Source: JALTDM01 sp964421355 (lineage in GTDB: Bacteria; Bacteroidota; Bacteroidia; Bacteroidales; JALTDM01). Taken from it: a DNA stretch of 64,000 nt. The stretch covers positions 1 to 64,000 of the forward strand of contig CAYQWX010000001.1 in assembly GCA_964421355.1 (NCBI GenBank), given 5' to 3'. Numbering within the stretch: position 1 is the first letter of the stretch; every line of letters begins with the position of its first letter. Both the position numbers and the translations under genes were made by a program. Below the pieces are notes generated by a model. It was not told where the DNA came from. It saw only the letters and a program-made list of their open reading frames with translations, and ran no database searches. Below are positions 52,233-61,978 of the stretch, in pieces.

Positions 52233-53588
52233 ATGAGTTTAGATACAGTAGTTCAATTGTCAAGGTGGCAGTTTGCAATTACAACTGTTTACCACTTTCT
52301 GTTTGTGCCTCTAACTCTCGGATTATCTATTTTTATTGCAATAATCGAGAGTAGATATGTGAAAACAGGAGATGAAAAGTACAAAAAAATGGCAAAATAT
52401 TGGGGTACATTGTTCCTGATTAACTTTGCCATTGGAGTAGCCACAGGTATTGTGCAAGAATTTCAATTTGGTCTCAACTGGGCAGGTTATTCCCGTTTTA
52501 TGGGAGATATTTTCGGAGCCCCGTTAGCTATTGAAGCTTTACTTGCGTTCTACCTAGAATCAACTCTATTGGGAGTTTGGATATTTGGTTGGGAAAAGTT
52601 ATCCAAAAAAATGCATGCTGCGGTGATGTGGCTTGTTGCAATAGGATCAAATTTATCTGCAATATGGATATTGATAGCCAACTCCTTTATGCAAGAACCA
52701 GTAGGATATAAAATGTCAGAAGATGGGTCTCATGTAGTAATGACTAACTTTGGTGAACTTATTACTAACCATAATTTTTTATATCAATGGCCTCATGTAT
52801 TATTTAGTGCACTTACCACAGCAGGATTTTTTGTACTCGGAATAAGTGCATATCATTTATTAAGAAATAAAAAATCAGACATATTTAGAACCTCTTTCAA
52901 AATGGCAGCAATATATGGATTTATAGGAATATTCTTTGCTGTATTGATAGGACACTTTCAAGGACAATATTTAGTAAAAGCACAACCAATGAAAATGGCT
53001 GCTGCCGAAGCTACTTGGGAAAATACATCTGACTTTTCTTTATTTGCTATACCAAATATGGCTGAAAAGAAAAACTATGCAGAAATAAAAATACCTGGTG
53101 GATTAGGATTTTTAGCTTATCACAAATGGGGAAAAGAAGTTGATGGAATAAATACTGAGCAAGAACGATATCAAAAAAAATATGGTGAAGGGGACTATAT
53201 ACCACATGTAGGACTTACTTATTGGAGTTTTAGAATTATGGTATATGCAGGTCTCATTATGCTATTAGTAGGTTTTTTAGCACTATTCAAAGGTTTTGTG
53301 GAAAAGAAATGGTTTCTCAAACTTGCTTTTTGGACATTATTTTTACCATTTATAGCCACTTCTTTTGGGTGGATAATGGCAGAAGTAGGAAGACAGCCAT
53401 TTATAGTTTACGGCTTATTAAAAGTAAAAGATGCAGCATCTCCTAACATTCAACCAAGTGATGTGTGGTTCTCTTTATTATCAATGGGAATATTATATGC
53501 GATCTTAATAGTAGTAGAAGTAGGATTAATGATTAAATATGCAAATAAAATTCCTGAAGAATCAAATGTTCAACCAGAAGTTGCATAA
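52233..53588 (+). CDS. cydA: Cytochrome bd ubiquinol oxidase subunit I
   Basis: A 451-residue integral membrane protein with about nine helices, starting LSRWQFAITTVYHFLFVPLT, whose His near residue 20 is a haem ligand. Further conserved parts: FAIGVATGIVQEFQFGLNW, GAPLAIEALLAFYLEST and GWIMAEVGRQPFIVYGLL near 383. It oxidises quinol and reduces oxygen with high affinity, protecting anaerobes from low oxygen. The Q-loop is short compared with E. coli CydA (522 residues), as in most Bacteroidota. Followed 36 bp later by cydB. Confidence 0.96.
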   Translation: MSLDTVVQLSRWQFAITTVYHFLFVPLTLGLSIFIAIIESRYVKTGDEKYKKMAKYWGTLFLINFAIGVATGIVQEFQFGLNWAGYSRFMGDIFGAPLAIEALLAFYLESTLLGVWIFGWEKLSKKMHAAVMWLVAIGSNLSAIWILIANSFMQEPVGYKMSEDGSHVVMTNFGELITNHNFLYQWPHVLFSALTTAGFFVLGISAYHLLRNKKSDIFRTSFKMAAIYGFIGIFFAVLIGHFQGQYLVKAQPMKMAAAEATWENTSDFSLFAIPNMAEKKNYAEIKIPGGLGFLAYHKWGKEVDGINTEQERYQKKYGEGDYIPHVGLTYWSFRIMVYAGLIMLLVGFLALFKGFVEKKWFLKLAFWTLFLPFIATSFGWIMAEVGRQPFIVYGLLKVKDAASPNIQPSDVWFSLLSMGILYAILIVVEVGLMIKYANKIPEESNVQPEVA

Positions 53589-53624
53589 AAATATTTTATA
53601 TAAACATTAAAAAAATTGAAAATT

Positions 53625-54674
53625 ATGGAAGCAACATTTTTACAAATTTTATGGTTCATATTAGTAACCGTATTATTTATAGGGTTCTTCTTTCTTGAAG
53701 GATTTGACTATGGAGTAGGTATGCTTACTCCTTTTATCGGGAAAAATGATAGAGAAAGAAGAGTATTGATAAACACAATTGGTCCACACTGGGACGGTAA
53801 CGAAGTATGGCTACTTACAGCAGGTGGTGCCTCTTTTGCTGCATTCCCACATTTTTATGCAACATTGTTTAGTGGTTTCTATGTAGCTCTTGTACTTATG
53901 CTTTTAGCATTAATATCTCGGGCAGTAGTATTTGAGTATAGAAGTAAAAACGATGATTTAAAATGGCGTAAAACTTGGGATTGGGTATTTTTTATAGCAA
54001 GTTTCGTTATTGCTCTGCTGTGGGGAGTGGCAGTAGGAAATTTAATGAAAGGAGTAGAACTCACTCCTGATCCCAATTTTAATGGAGCGCCTTATGTGTA
54101 TCATCACGGTGGCTTATTTTCATTATTATCACCATTTACGATATTAAGTGGACTCGTATTTGTTTTCTTGTTTGCAATGCATGGAGCAAACTTTATAGCA
54201 TTAAAAACAGAAGGTGAGATATTAGAAAGAACAAAGAAAACAGCTTGGAATATATGGATTGTTGCACTTGTGCTTACAGTAATTTTTGTAGTATGGGCTT
54301 TTGCAGGGTTAGATACATTTCCGAATAGTGCATCAATAATCTCATATATAGCTGCTGCTATTGCTGCATTAGCATTGATATTTACCGGCTTATATATAAA
54401 GAAAGATGATTTCAAAAAAGCATTTTGGGCAGGTGGATTAACAATAATCTTTGCAACAATAATGGTTTTTGCAGGATTGTTCCCATATTTAATACCTGCT
54501 TCAAACGGATTGGAAAACAGTATTACAGTAACAAATGCTTCTTCAAGTGAATATACACTTACGGTAATGTCTATTGTTGCAGTATTATTAGTGCCGCTAG
54601 TATTATTCTATCAAATATGGTCTTATAAAGTATTTAAAGGTAGAATAAAAGTAGATGATGAGTTAGAATACTAA
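53625..54674 (+). CDS. cydB: Cytochrome bd ubiquinol oxidase subunit II
   Basis: A 349-residue protein of about eight helices (start ATG at 53625; a TTG at 53616 is less likely). FFLEGFDYGVGMLTPFIG near residue 21 and GPHWDGNEVWLLTAGGASFA near 46 are conserved CydB segments. It pairs with CydA. The strong terminator at 54692-54724 ends the operon. Confidence 0.95.
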   Translation: MEATFLQILWFILVTVLFIGFFFLEGFDYGVGMLTPFIGKNDRERRVLINTIGPHWDGNEVWLLTAGGASFAAFPHFYATLFSGFYVALVLMLLALISRAVVFEYRSKNDDLKWRKTWDWVFFIASFVIALLWGVAVGNLMKGVELTPDPNFNGAPYVYHHGGLFSLLSPFTILSGLVFVFLFAMHGANFIALKTEGEILERTKKTAWNIWIVALVLTVIFVVWAFAGLDTFPNSASIISYIAAAIAALALIFTGLYIKKDDFKKAFWAGGLTIIFATIMVFAGLFPYLIPASNGLENSITVTNASSSEYTLTVMSIVAVLLVPLVLFYQIWSYKVFKGRIKVDDELEY

Positions 54675-54691
54675 TAAATAGTAACGAAAAC

Positions 54692-54724
54692 AAAAAAGCG
54701 GGCACTTTATAAGCCCGCTTTTTT
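54692..54724. terminator. Bidirectional Rho-independent terminator of cydAB and the DUF4465 gene
   Basis: A perfect 12-bp stem (54692-54703 with 54713-54724) with a 9-base loop; the stem ends in six A and six T on either side, so it can act for both convergent operons. Confidence 0.9.
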
Positions 54725-54743
54725 ATTATTTATTTACAGAACT

Positions 54744-55706
54744 TTATTTTTTTACAATTTTTTTAATTACTATCCTGTTTTCTGATTTTATTTTTACTAA
54801 ATATATCCCCTTTGGTAAATTCTTTATATTTACATAATCTATATTGTTGAGTTTTAATATATTTTTCCCAGATACATTATATATATTTATTTCATCTACT
54901 TTTTTATTAAACATTATAAAATTGGTAGCAGGATTAGGATATATTTTTATAGGATTTATTGCCATAGTACTAATTACACTAGTTTCTCCTGTGTATGTGA
55001 GATTATCCACACAAAAATATGCAGGGGTGTTCATGCCATATTGTCCTGTGTCAGAGCTGCTTAATGAAAATGCAATACTGTCTATACTTCCCAAAGAAGT
55101 TAAATCTACCCATGTCCAATCTTTTATTATGTAATCAAGGCTATTATCATCAAATCGGTAATCAGCCAAATAAAAATCTACACTACCCGTTAAATCACCT
55201 GCTTTATATCCAGTAATTGTAAGTTTAAACCAATCAGGATCATTACCGTCGTCTCCACCAAACTTCTTTGCATAAGCATCGCCGTCTCTCATACTTATAT
55301 AAGCATAAGTATTATTGGTTACATAAAAACCATTTACTGTTACTCCTTGCTCTCCTACATTGTTAAATTTAATATAATTACCTGCATTCCATGGACTAAC
55401 ATAACATAATGCAAACACATCGGAACTGTCAACACCGCTTCCTGCAATAGCACTGTATTGATTTAAATATCCGGCAGTTACCGTGTCATTGTGATTAGAA
55501 TAAGCAAAACCACTCCATGAACCATAAGTAGTATCATAATAGTTAACAAAAAATGCATTTTGAGCCGAGAAACCACCAGACAAGTCCGAACCATTCCAAA
55601 AACCGGTATCGGGCAATGGTAAATTTTCAAATGTTACTACTGTTTGGGAGTTTCCGATTAATCCGGCAAACAACCACATTGCTACAAAAAATACTTTTCT
55701 TTTCAT
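54744..55706 (-). CDS. DUF4465 T9SS-secreted protein, probable cobalamin-uptake surface protein
   Basis: A 320-residue exported protein with a signal peptide (about 1-20, ending NSQ), a DUF4465 body (about 22-240, with TGFWNGSDLSGGF, WSGFAYSNHNDTVT and PAYFCVDNLTYTGE) and a C-terminal T9SS sorting domain (about 245-320, IKIYPNPATNFIMF and LPKGIYLVKIKS). It overlaps btuB by 4 bp and lies under the cobalamin riboswitch. DUF4465 proteins in B12 loci are known as surface B12-binding proteins (BtuH-type in Bacteroides, as I recall). Most are lipoproteins; a T9SS tail is an alternative surface attachment. Confidence 0.85.
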   Translation of the reverse strand: MKRKVFFVAMWLFAGLIGNSQTVVTFENLPLPDTGFWNGSDLSGGFSAQNAFFVNYYDTTYGSWSGFAYSNHNDTVTAGYLNQYSAIAGSGVDSSDVFALCYVSPWNAGNYIKFNNVGEQGVTVNGFYVTNNTYAYISMRDGDAYAKKFGGDDGNDPDWFKLTITGYKAGDLTGSVDFYLADYRFDDNSLDYIIKDWTWVDLTSLGSIDSIAFSLSSSDTGQYGMNTPAYFCVDNLTYTGETSVISTMAINPIKIYPNPATNFIMFNKKVDEINIYNVSGKNILKLNNIDYVNIKNLPKGIYLVKIKSENRIVIKKIVKK

Positions 55707-57533
55707 AATTTTTTATTTTTTGGGTTAAACATAAATTTTAAATCAATGGAATAATACCGCAATGGCATAGGCATAGACGGGATATATTCATACGCTACAT
55801 TAGTTATATTATTTATAACAAAAGAGGTAACAACTGCTATTTTTTTTAAAGCTAAAGTATAAGACAAGTTCAAATCATAGACATTAAATGATGGCAATGA
55901 AAAATAATTATCAAAAGAAGTATATCTCACCCCATAATAAGTATAATGTGTAGAAAAACTAAACTTTTTATCATACACAAAATTAATTTGTGCTACACTT
56001 TTATTTAAGGGAACATAGATAAGGTATTTACCATTATCATCTTTTGCATTTATATAATCGCAAGAGGCTAATAGTTTTATTTCCAATCTATTAAGTATGG
56101 TGAAAGAATGGTTAGCTATCACAGACAAAACGATTCTATGTGCATGTTCATAATTTATAGCTTGCCACAAAGTAGAATTATTAACAGGTTTCCATATTAT
56201 CTCGTTATATGTGTTGCTATGTGTAGCTAAAAATTTTAATTGGTTATTAAAAACTCCCAGTTCAAAACTCCACAGAGTAATTTCCTCAGGATTTAATGCA
56301 ACATTACCACCAGGATACCAATATAAATCGTTAAAAGTAGGCAATATAACATTATGTTCAAGACTAACTTTAGGGTGTACATACGGAATATTTTTCAAAA
56401 GTAATGTTGCCCTATAAGAAAAAGGATAAATATTTTTAATATCAGATAATAATCTTCCATTTATATTTATNNNNNNNNNNTCCTAAATATTTACTTTGAT
56501 AACTAGCTTCTTCTTTTACTGCATAAGTGTTTCTGTAAGGAGAGAAGTTATAATTATTTGTAATTGCCTTTTCATATTTGTAAGAAACTGAAGTATTAAA
56601 AGAAAAAACTTTGAATACTTTAGTAATTATACTTTGTTTAATCCTAAAATCATAGCTATTATTGTGTGAAAATATGTTTTTTGAACTATCCGAATACAGC
56701 AAACAATGCTTTGAAAAAGAAATTGTTGTTGTGAAAATGCTTTTGTTTTTTTCTAACTTATATTTTGCAGAACTTCCGTAGAACTCGGTAAATAAAGAAG
56801 CAGTATTTTTTTCTTGTGTCATAGTGGGGAAAATATTCTGAAAATTTGATGAATACATAAAATTTATATTCATTTTACTTTTGTTGGACATGGCAATTTT
56901 ATCAGTAACTAATAATTTTTTGTAATAAGACGGATAGCCTGTAACTTTAATAATCTTGGGAGGATAAATATAGTTATTAAGCATATTGTATTCATTTCTA
57001 TTGTTTGTGCCACTTACAAACAAAGAAATTTTATTATTTTTCACATTCAACGGAACACATATTGAACTTTTGATATTTTTTGCAGTGGAGAACAAAGATT
57101 CAACAATAATATTCTTACAATCGGAACTAAAAAAATTTATAGAGACAGGTAAAACTCCACCATGTTTAATTTTTATACTATTAAAAAAATTCAAAGGAAT
57201 AATACTTGCATCTATACCTCCAGACATCACGGACACCAAAGGAATATCATTTACATACACCGAATTATATCTGGATGGTAAAGCATACATGCTTATGGAA
57301 GATAAGCCTCCAATACCATAATTTTTCATACTCATACCAGATAAAGTGTTTAAAATTGTATTGGTGGAATAAATATTCAAAGAAGATATATTTAGAGTAT
57401 CAATATATTGCAAATCATTATCATTTGCAGCCTTTATCGTAACTTTATTAAGCAATATGGTATCGTTCTGTCCTATAAATATGGACGGAAAAACAAAAAT
57501 AAAAATACAAAATACAGCATATTGCTTATTCAT
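55703..57533 (-). CDS. btuB: BtuB-like TonB-dependent cobalamin receptor, interrupted by an assembly gap
   Basis: One gene seen in two pieces: the N-terminal piece (57533-56481, about 351 residues: signal peptide, plug domain with VYVNDIPLVSVMSGGIDASI and FNSIKIKHGGV) and the C-terminal piece (56470-55703, about 255 residues: barrel strands with LPTFNDLYWYPGGNVALNPE and the final strand YYSIDLKFMF). The C-terminal frame is open up to the Ns, so they are one protein of about 610 residues plus the gap. If the true gap is a multiple of three, the two frames join. The cobalamin riboswitch upstream identifies the substrate. No TonB box is obvious near the N-terminus. Confidence 0.85.
56471..56480. 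other. Assembly gap (10 Ns) inside btuB
   Basis: Ten undetermined bases. Frames of the two btuB pieces differ by one base if the gap is truly 10; gap lengths of 9, 12 or other multiples of three would restore one frame. The number is probably a placeholder. Confidence 0.9.
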
Positions 57534-57660
57534 ATTGCCTCATTATTAGTGTAGAGAGGCTTTTTAGGGAATACAACAATTATTTGTTACCGAAGAAAGA
57601 ACAATGAAAACCCTTTTTCGGCTTGGCTTATATTCCCGTAAGCCTCGCTCGTTTATTTTG
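57534..57660 (-). promoter_or_regulatory. Leader and expression platform between cobalamin riboswitch and btuB
   Basis: 127 bases between the riboswitch 3' end and the ATG at 57533. They hold a possible hairpin with GGCTTA/TAAGCC arms (about 57620-57641) followed by a purine-rich stretch near the start codon. B12 binding would be expected to hide the ribosome-binding region or stop transcription here; which one is not visible. Confidence 0.5.
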
Positions 57661-57818
57661 GATGGCAGGTCTTCTGGCTTGTTCCTCTATTGTGTAGCCT
57701 TCCCACCCAACAAAAATGGCAGTGGCATAGATCACACAATAGATTAAGGAACTTACAGCTGCGGGTACAGCTCCGGATTTTCACCGGATTCCCTATTAAG
57801 GACTTATTGTCCACCATC
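57661..57818 (-). promoter_or_regulatory. Cobalamin riboswitch
   Basis: On the minus strand, in order: a P1 arm GATGG (57818-57814), the core around GAATCCGGTGAAAATCCGGA and GCTGTACCCGCAGCTGTAAG (about 57795-57755), GCCACTG (57726-57720), GGGAAGG (57704-57698), and the B12 box GCCAGAAGACCTGCC (57679-57665) closing P1 with CCATC (57665-57661). A stem of nine pairs CTATTGTGT/ACACAATAG connects 57743 and 57686. The match to the cobalamin aptamer is strong. It controls btuB and the DUF4465 gene; B12 normally represses such operons. Confidence 0.93.
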
Positions 57819-57830
57819 AAAAATCAGAGA

Positions 57831-57838
57831 CAAAGATA
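57831..57838 (-). promoter_or_regulatory. Bacteroidota-type -7 promoter element upstream of the riboswitch
   Basis: TATCTTTG on the minus strand matches TAnnTTTG, 12 bases before the riboswitch begins, so the transcript starts just before the aptamer. Confidence 0.6.
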
Positions 57839-57883
57839 AAATAAAAATAAATATATTTATCGCTTATAAAAACATTTTTACTT

Positions 57884-58918
57884 ATGCTTAAATACAGTTT
57901 TAAAAACGATTATAGTGAGGGTGCCCACTGGCGAATATTAAAAGCTTTGAATGAGGCAAACTTGTTACAAACAGAAGGATATGGGAACGATATTTTTTCT
58001 AAAAAAGCAAAAGAACTAATATTAAAAAAACTTAAAACTGAAAAACCGGATATTCATTTTGTTTCTGGAGGTACACAAGCAAACTTAATAGTAATATCTT
58101 CAGCATTAAGACCTCACGAATCCGTAATTGCTCCTGCTATAGGACATATTGCTGTGCATGAAGCAGGTGCTATAGAATCTACAGGACACAAAATAAATAC
58201 TGTTGAAACTCCAGACGGGAAACTACGAGTAAAAGATATTCAAACAATACTTGATTTGCATGAAGATGAGCATATGGTAAAACCTAAATTGGTGTTTATA
58301 TCAAATACTACGGAGATAGGTACTGTATATTCTAAAAAAGAACTTACGGAATTATCTTTATTTTGCAAAAAGAATAATCTTTATTTATACTTGGATGGTG
58401 CTAGATTAGGCTCCGCACTTACTTCAGAAAAAAACGATATGCAATTATATGAACTTTCAAAACTTGTGGATGCGTTTTATATTGGTGGCACTAAAAATGG
58501 TGCATTACTCGGAGAAGCAATTGTGATAAATAATGATAAATTAAAGGAAGATTTTAGACATTTGTTAAAGCAAAAAGGAGCCTTACTTGCCAAAAGTAGA
58601 ATATTAGGGATACAGTTCTTGGAGCTATTCAAAGACAATCTGTTCTTTGAACTTGGAAAGTATGCTAATGTTATGGCTTCTAAGTTGGCAGTCGGGATAA
58701 AAGCTTTAGAATATACATTCTTAACAGAACCGGTATCAAATCAGATTTTTCCTATTTTACCTAATAAAATAATTGCGGAATTGAGTGAAAAGTATGATTT
58801 TTATGTGTGGAAACAAATTGATAATAAGAAATCTATAATAAGACTTGTTACTTCATGGGCAACACAAGAAAAATACATAATTAAATTTTTGACGGACTTG
58901 GAAAAATTATCAAAATAA
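57884..58918 (+). CDS. Low-specificity L-threonine aldolase-like enzyme
   Basis: A 344-residue PLP enzyme of the threonine aldolase family: FVSGGTQANLIVISSALRPHESVI near residue 58, NLYLYLDGARLGSAL near 172 (Asp and Arg at the cofactor), and IGGTKNGALLGEAIV near 203, whose Lys binds PLP. It splits threonine (or allo-threonine/serine) to glycine and an aldehyde. It is divergent from the B12 operon, starting 65 bp from the riboswitch, but no site shared between the two is evident. Confidence 0.93.
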   Translation: MLKYSFKNDYSEGAHWRILKALNEANLLQTEGYGNDIFSKKAKELILKKLKTEKPDIHFVSGGTQANLIVISSALRPHESVIAPAIGHIAVHEAGAIESTGHKINTVETPDGKLRVKDIQTILDLHEDEHMVKPKLVFISNTTEIGTVYSKKELTELSLFCKKNNLYLYLDGARLGSALTSEKNDMQLYELSKLVDAFYIGGTKNGALLGEAIVINNDKLKEDFRHLLKQKGALLAKSRILGIQFLELFKDNLFFELGKYANVMASKLAVGIKALEYTFLTEPVSNQIFPILPNKIIAELSEKYDFYVWKQIDNKKSIIRLVTSWATQEKYIIKFLTDLEKLSK

Positions 58919-59001
58919 TACATACTAATGCACCCTAAAATTTCACAAATATTTTTATAAAATATAGGTATAAAAACACTTCTGAAATATCATTAAAAAC
59001 T

Positions 59002-59009
59002 TACATTTG
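59002..59009 (+). promoter_or_regulatory. Bacteroidota-type -7 promoter element of purF
   Basis: TACATTTG matches TAnnTTTG 23 bases before the ATG at 59033. Confidence 0.6.
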
Positions 59010-59032
59010 CACAGGCAAAAACCTATCGACTA

Positions 59033-60925
59033 ATGAGCGAATTAATTAAACACGAATGCGGCATTGCACTCATAAGGTTAAGGCAACCTATTGAATATTA
59101 TCATTGGAAATATGGTTCTTGGTGTTATGCCCTTAACAAAATATATCTCTTGATGGAAAAACAACATAACAGAGGGCAGGACGGAGCAGGACTGGTAGGT
59201 CTTAAAATAAATCTGGAACCTGGAAGACCCTATATTCATAGAGTGCGTTCTAATGCAGATATGCCTATAAAAGATGTGTTTGAAAAAGTGTTTGCTTATT
59301 ATAAAAGTATTCCTAAAGACAAACTTGAAGATCCTATGTGGGCAAAACACAACTTGCCTTTTGCTTCAGAACTGTATCTTGGTCATTTAAGATATGGCAC
59401 ATTTGGAGGTAACTTAATAGAAAATGTACATCCTCAAATGAGAGAAAACAATTGGAAAACCCGCAACCTTGTAGTAGCAGGAAACTTCAACCTCACGAAT
59501 GTTGATGAGCTGATTCAAAAACTCATAGACCTAGGACAACATCCAAAAGATTATAGCGATACCGTTACTATAATGGAAAACCTTGGACACTTTTTAGACA
59601 GGGAAGTACAAGCATTATTTGAGCATTATCACGAACAAGGATATACCAACAAAGAAATTTCAAATTTAATAGCCGAAAATTTAGATATAGCCAAGGTATT
59701 ATCAGGAGCAAGCAAAAATTGGGATGGTGGTTATGTTATAGGTGGTTTGGTAGGGCATGGCGATGCTTTTGTGGTTCGTGATCCCAACGGAATAAGACCC
59801 GCTTTTTATTATTATGATGACGAAATAGTAGTGGCTGCAAGTGAACGAGCTGTTATCCAAACCGTATTCAAACTTGAAACAGAAGAGGTAAAAGAACTTA
59901 CGCCGGGTAATGCCATCATCATAAAAGCTAATGGAGATGTAAAAGAAGAAACAGTAAGACCTGCAGAAAAAATAACAAGATGTTCTTTTGAACGTATATA
60001 TTTTTCTCGTGGCTCAGATGCCGATATTTATCAAGAAAGAAAAAATTTGGGATATTATTTGACAAACAGAGTGCTAGATGCAATAGACCACGATATAGAC
60101 AACATAGTTTTTTCATATATACCTAATACAGCAGAAGTCGCATTCTATGGACTGATAAAAGGTGTGGAAGATGAAGTAAAAAGAAAAAAGAAAGAACAAT
60201 TATTTGAAAATCGTGATATAATTACCGAAGAACTTATAAATGAAATAATGGACACCAAGCCACGAATAGAAAAACTTACCGTAAAAGATGTTAAACTTCG
60301 CACGTTTATATCGCAAGACAATGGTAGAGATGATTTGGTAGCACATGTATATGACATAACTTACGGTGCGATAAGGCAATATCGGGACAATATTGTAATA
60401 GTTGATGACTCAGTAGTAAGAGGTACTACTTTGAAGAAGAGTATATTAAACATACTTGACCGCTTGCATCCCAAAACAATAGTAGTAGTATCATCCGCTC
60501 CTCAAATACGCTATCCTGATTGTTACGGTATAGATATGGCAAGGTTGGATAACCTTATTGCATTTAGAGCTGCGATAGAACTATTGAAAGAAAAAGGAAA
60601 AGGGAACATAATTGCTCAAGTATATAACCTGTGTAAACAACAGGAAAATTTACCAAAAGAAGAAATAAAGAATTATGTAAAAATGATTTATGAACCATTT
60701 ACGGATGAAGAAATTTCTGATAAAATAGCAGAATTACTCCGTCCTGCAGATATAGAAGCTGATGTAAAGATAGTATATCAAACAGTCGAAGACTTACATA
60801 AGGCTATACCTAATCATACTGGAGACTGGTATTTTACAGGTAATTATCCTACTCATGGAGGGAATAAAGTAGTAAACCGTGCTTACATAAACTTTATAGA
60901 AAGAAAGATAGAGCGAGCATACTGA
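59033..60925 (+). CDS. purF: Amidophosphoribosyltransferase-type protein (long PurF form)
   Basis: A 630-residue protein with a class II glutamine amidotransferase domain and a phosphoribosyl-transferase domain. The nucleophile Cys is residue 9 (ELIKHECGIALI), so an eight-residue propeptide would be removed, as in Bacillus PurF. QHNRGQDGAGL and LRYGTFGG are glutaminase segments; NIVIVDDSVVRGTTLKKSIL near residue 460 binds PRPP. The protein is about 130-150 residues longer than common PurF (about 470-500), which is the variant widespread in Bacteroidales. It may be a second paralogue beside a canonical PurF elsewhere in the genome. Confidence 0.85.
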   Translation: MSELIKHECGIALIRLRQPIEYYHWKYGSWCYALNKIYLLMEKQHNRGQDGAGLVGLKINLEPGRPYIHRVRSNADMPIKDVFEKVFAYYKSIPKDKLEDPMWAKHNLPFASELYLGHLRYGTFGGNLIENVHPQMRENNWKTRNLVVAGNFNLTNVDELIQKLIDLGQHPKDYSDTVTIMENLGHFLDREVQALFEHYHEQGYTNKEISNLIAENLDIAKVLSGASKNWDGGYVIGGLVGHGDAFVVRDPNGIRPAFYYYDDEIVVAASERAVIQTVFKLETEEVKELTPGNAIIIKANGDVKEETVRPAEKITRCSFERIYFSRGSDADIYQERKNLGYYLTNRVLDAIDHDIDNIVFSYIPNTAEVAFYGLIKGVEDEVKRKKKEQLFENRDIITEELINEIMDTKPRIEKLTVKDVKLRTFISQDNGRDDLVAHVYDITYGAIRQYRDNIVIVDDSVVRGTTLKKSILNILDRLHPKTIVVVSSAPQIRYPDCYGIDMARLDNLIAFRAAIELLKEKGKGNIIAQVYNLCKQQENLPKEEIKNYVKMIYEPFTDEEISDKIAELLRPADIEADVKIVYQTVEDLHKAIPNHTGDWYFTGNYPTHGGNKVVNRAYINFIERKIERAY

Positions 60926-60983
60926 CATTTGTCATTGTATGTAAATAGAAAACATATTTTAATTTATCAAAAATAAAAATCAA

Positions 60984-61964
60984 ATGGAAACAGAACCAAT
61001 AATTGAAAGAGTAGAAAAGTATGCACTTGGATCTTCCGAAAGACCCAAAGCCGATTTTTCCGAAGTAGGTATAGTCGGTTGTGGTATTACAGGACAAAAA
61101 CTTGCTATAATAATTGCATCCAGAGGAATAGATGTAATATTTATAGAAGTATCGGAAGAAAAAATCCAACAAGCACTGAAATCAATAGAAGCAGCACTGG
61201 AATACAAAGTAAAACGCTGGGGTATTACACCAAGTGAAAAACGGGCAATATTGTCTCGTATAAAAGGCTCTTTAGACTATGCAGACTTAAAAAATTGTGA
61301 TTTGGTAATAGAATCAATATTATCAGGGAGAAAAGAAGAATCAAAAGAGATAAGAAAAAAACTATTCAAACAAATAGAAGAAAATGTATCTCCTAAAACA
61401 ATAATTGCCACAAACTCCGCTACCTTGGCTATTACCGAATTGGCATCAGTATTAAAATATAAAAACCGATGTATCAGTATGCATATATCTACTGCATCTC
61501 CTGACTCATCATTGGTAGAAGTGGTAAAAAGTATGTACACCGATGAAAAAGTTTGTGAAAATGTACAAAAATTTGCAATTCTTCTTGGTAAGTCGTTTGT
61601 GAGAGTAGCAGAATCTCCGGGACTAATATCTGTAAGAATTTTTGCACCAATGATAAACGAGGCTTGCGATCTGCTTGGAGAACGTGTTGCCGATTTGGAA
61701 ACAATAGATTTTGCATTTAGAAAAAGCATAGGAATATACGAAGGACCATTTGAATTGGCAGACAAAATAGGAATAGATAAAGTAGTAAGATGGATGGATA
61801 ATATGTATGATGAATTCGGTGATTTGAGATACAAAGCTTCACCGATATTGCGACGACTACAAAGAGCAAATCACCTTGGAATAAAAACAAGAGTTGGATT
61901 TTATAAATATGACGAAAACGGCAAAAAAATAGGTTCTGCCGTAGAATACATTTTTAATTCATAA
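60984..61964 (+). CDS. 3-hydroxyacyl-CoA dehydrogenase-like protein with altered active site
   Basis: A 326-residue member of the 3-hydroxybutyryl-CoA dehydrogenase family with the NAD loop VGIVGCGITGQKL and the C-terminal domain (GPFELADKIGIDKVV, HLGIKTRVGFYKY). Active-site positions differ from the family: after the catalytic His (ISMHIS) the F-F-N-P stretch is replaced, the N-T-S of the loop is N-S-A (SATLAI), and the Asn in the usual S-P-G-F-(I/V)-(V)-N-R is Val (GLISVR). The Glu of SLVEVV remains. Activity is uncertain. It is 14 bp upstream of ackA, so likely co-transcribed. Confidence 0.82.
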   Translation: METEPIIERVEKYALGSSERPKADFSEVGIVGCGITGQKLAIIIASRGIDVIFIEVSEEKIQQALKSIEAALEYKVKRWGITPSEKRAILSRIKGSLDYADLKNCDLVIESILSGRKEESKEIRKKLFKQIEENVSPKTIIATNSATLAITELASVLKYKNRCISMHISTASPDSSLVEVVKSMYTDEKVCENVQKFAILLGKSFVRVAESPGLISVRIFAPMINEACDLLGERVADLETIDFAFRKSIGIYEGPFELADKIGIDKVVRWMDNMYDEFGDLRYKASPILRRLQRANHLGIKTRVGFYKYDENGKKIGSAVEYIFNS

Positions 61965-61978
61965 AAAAAAATTAAGAA

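Noticed and set aside
56442..57533. Treating the 363-codon frame and the 231-codon frame in the B12 locus as two separate genes
   Set aside because: They are the two halves of one receptor split by the N run; the C-terminal half stays open to the gap and begins mid-barrel.
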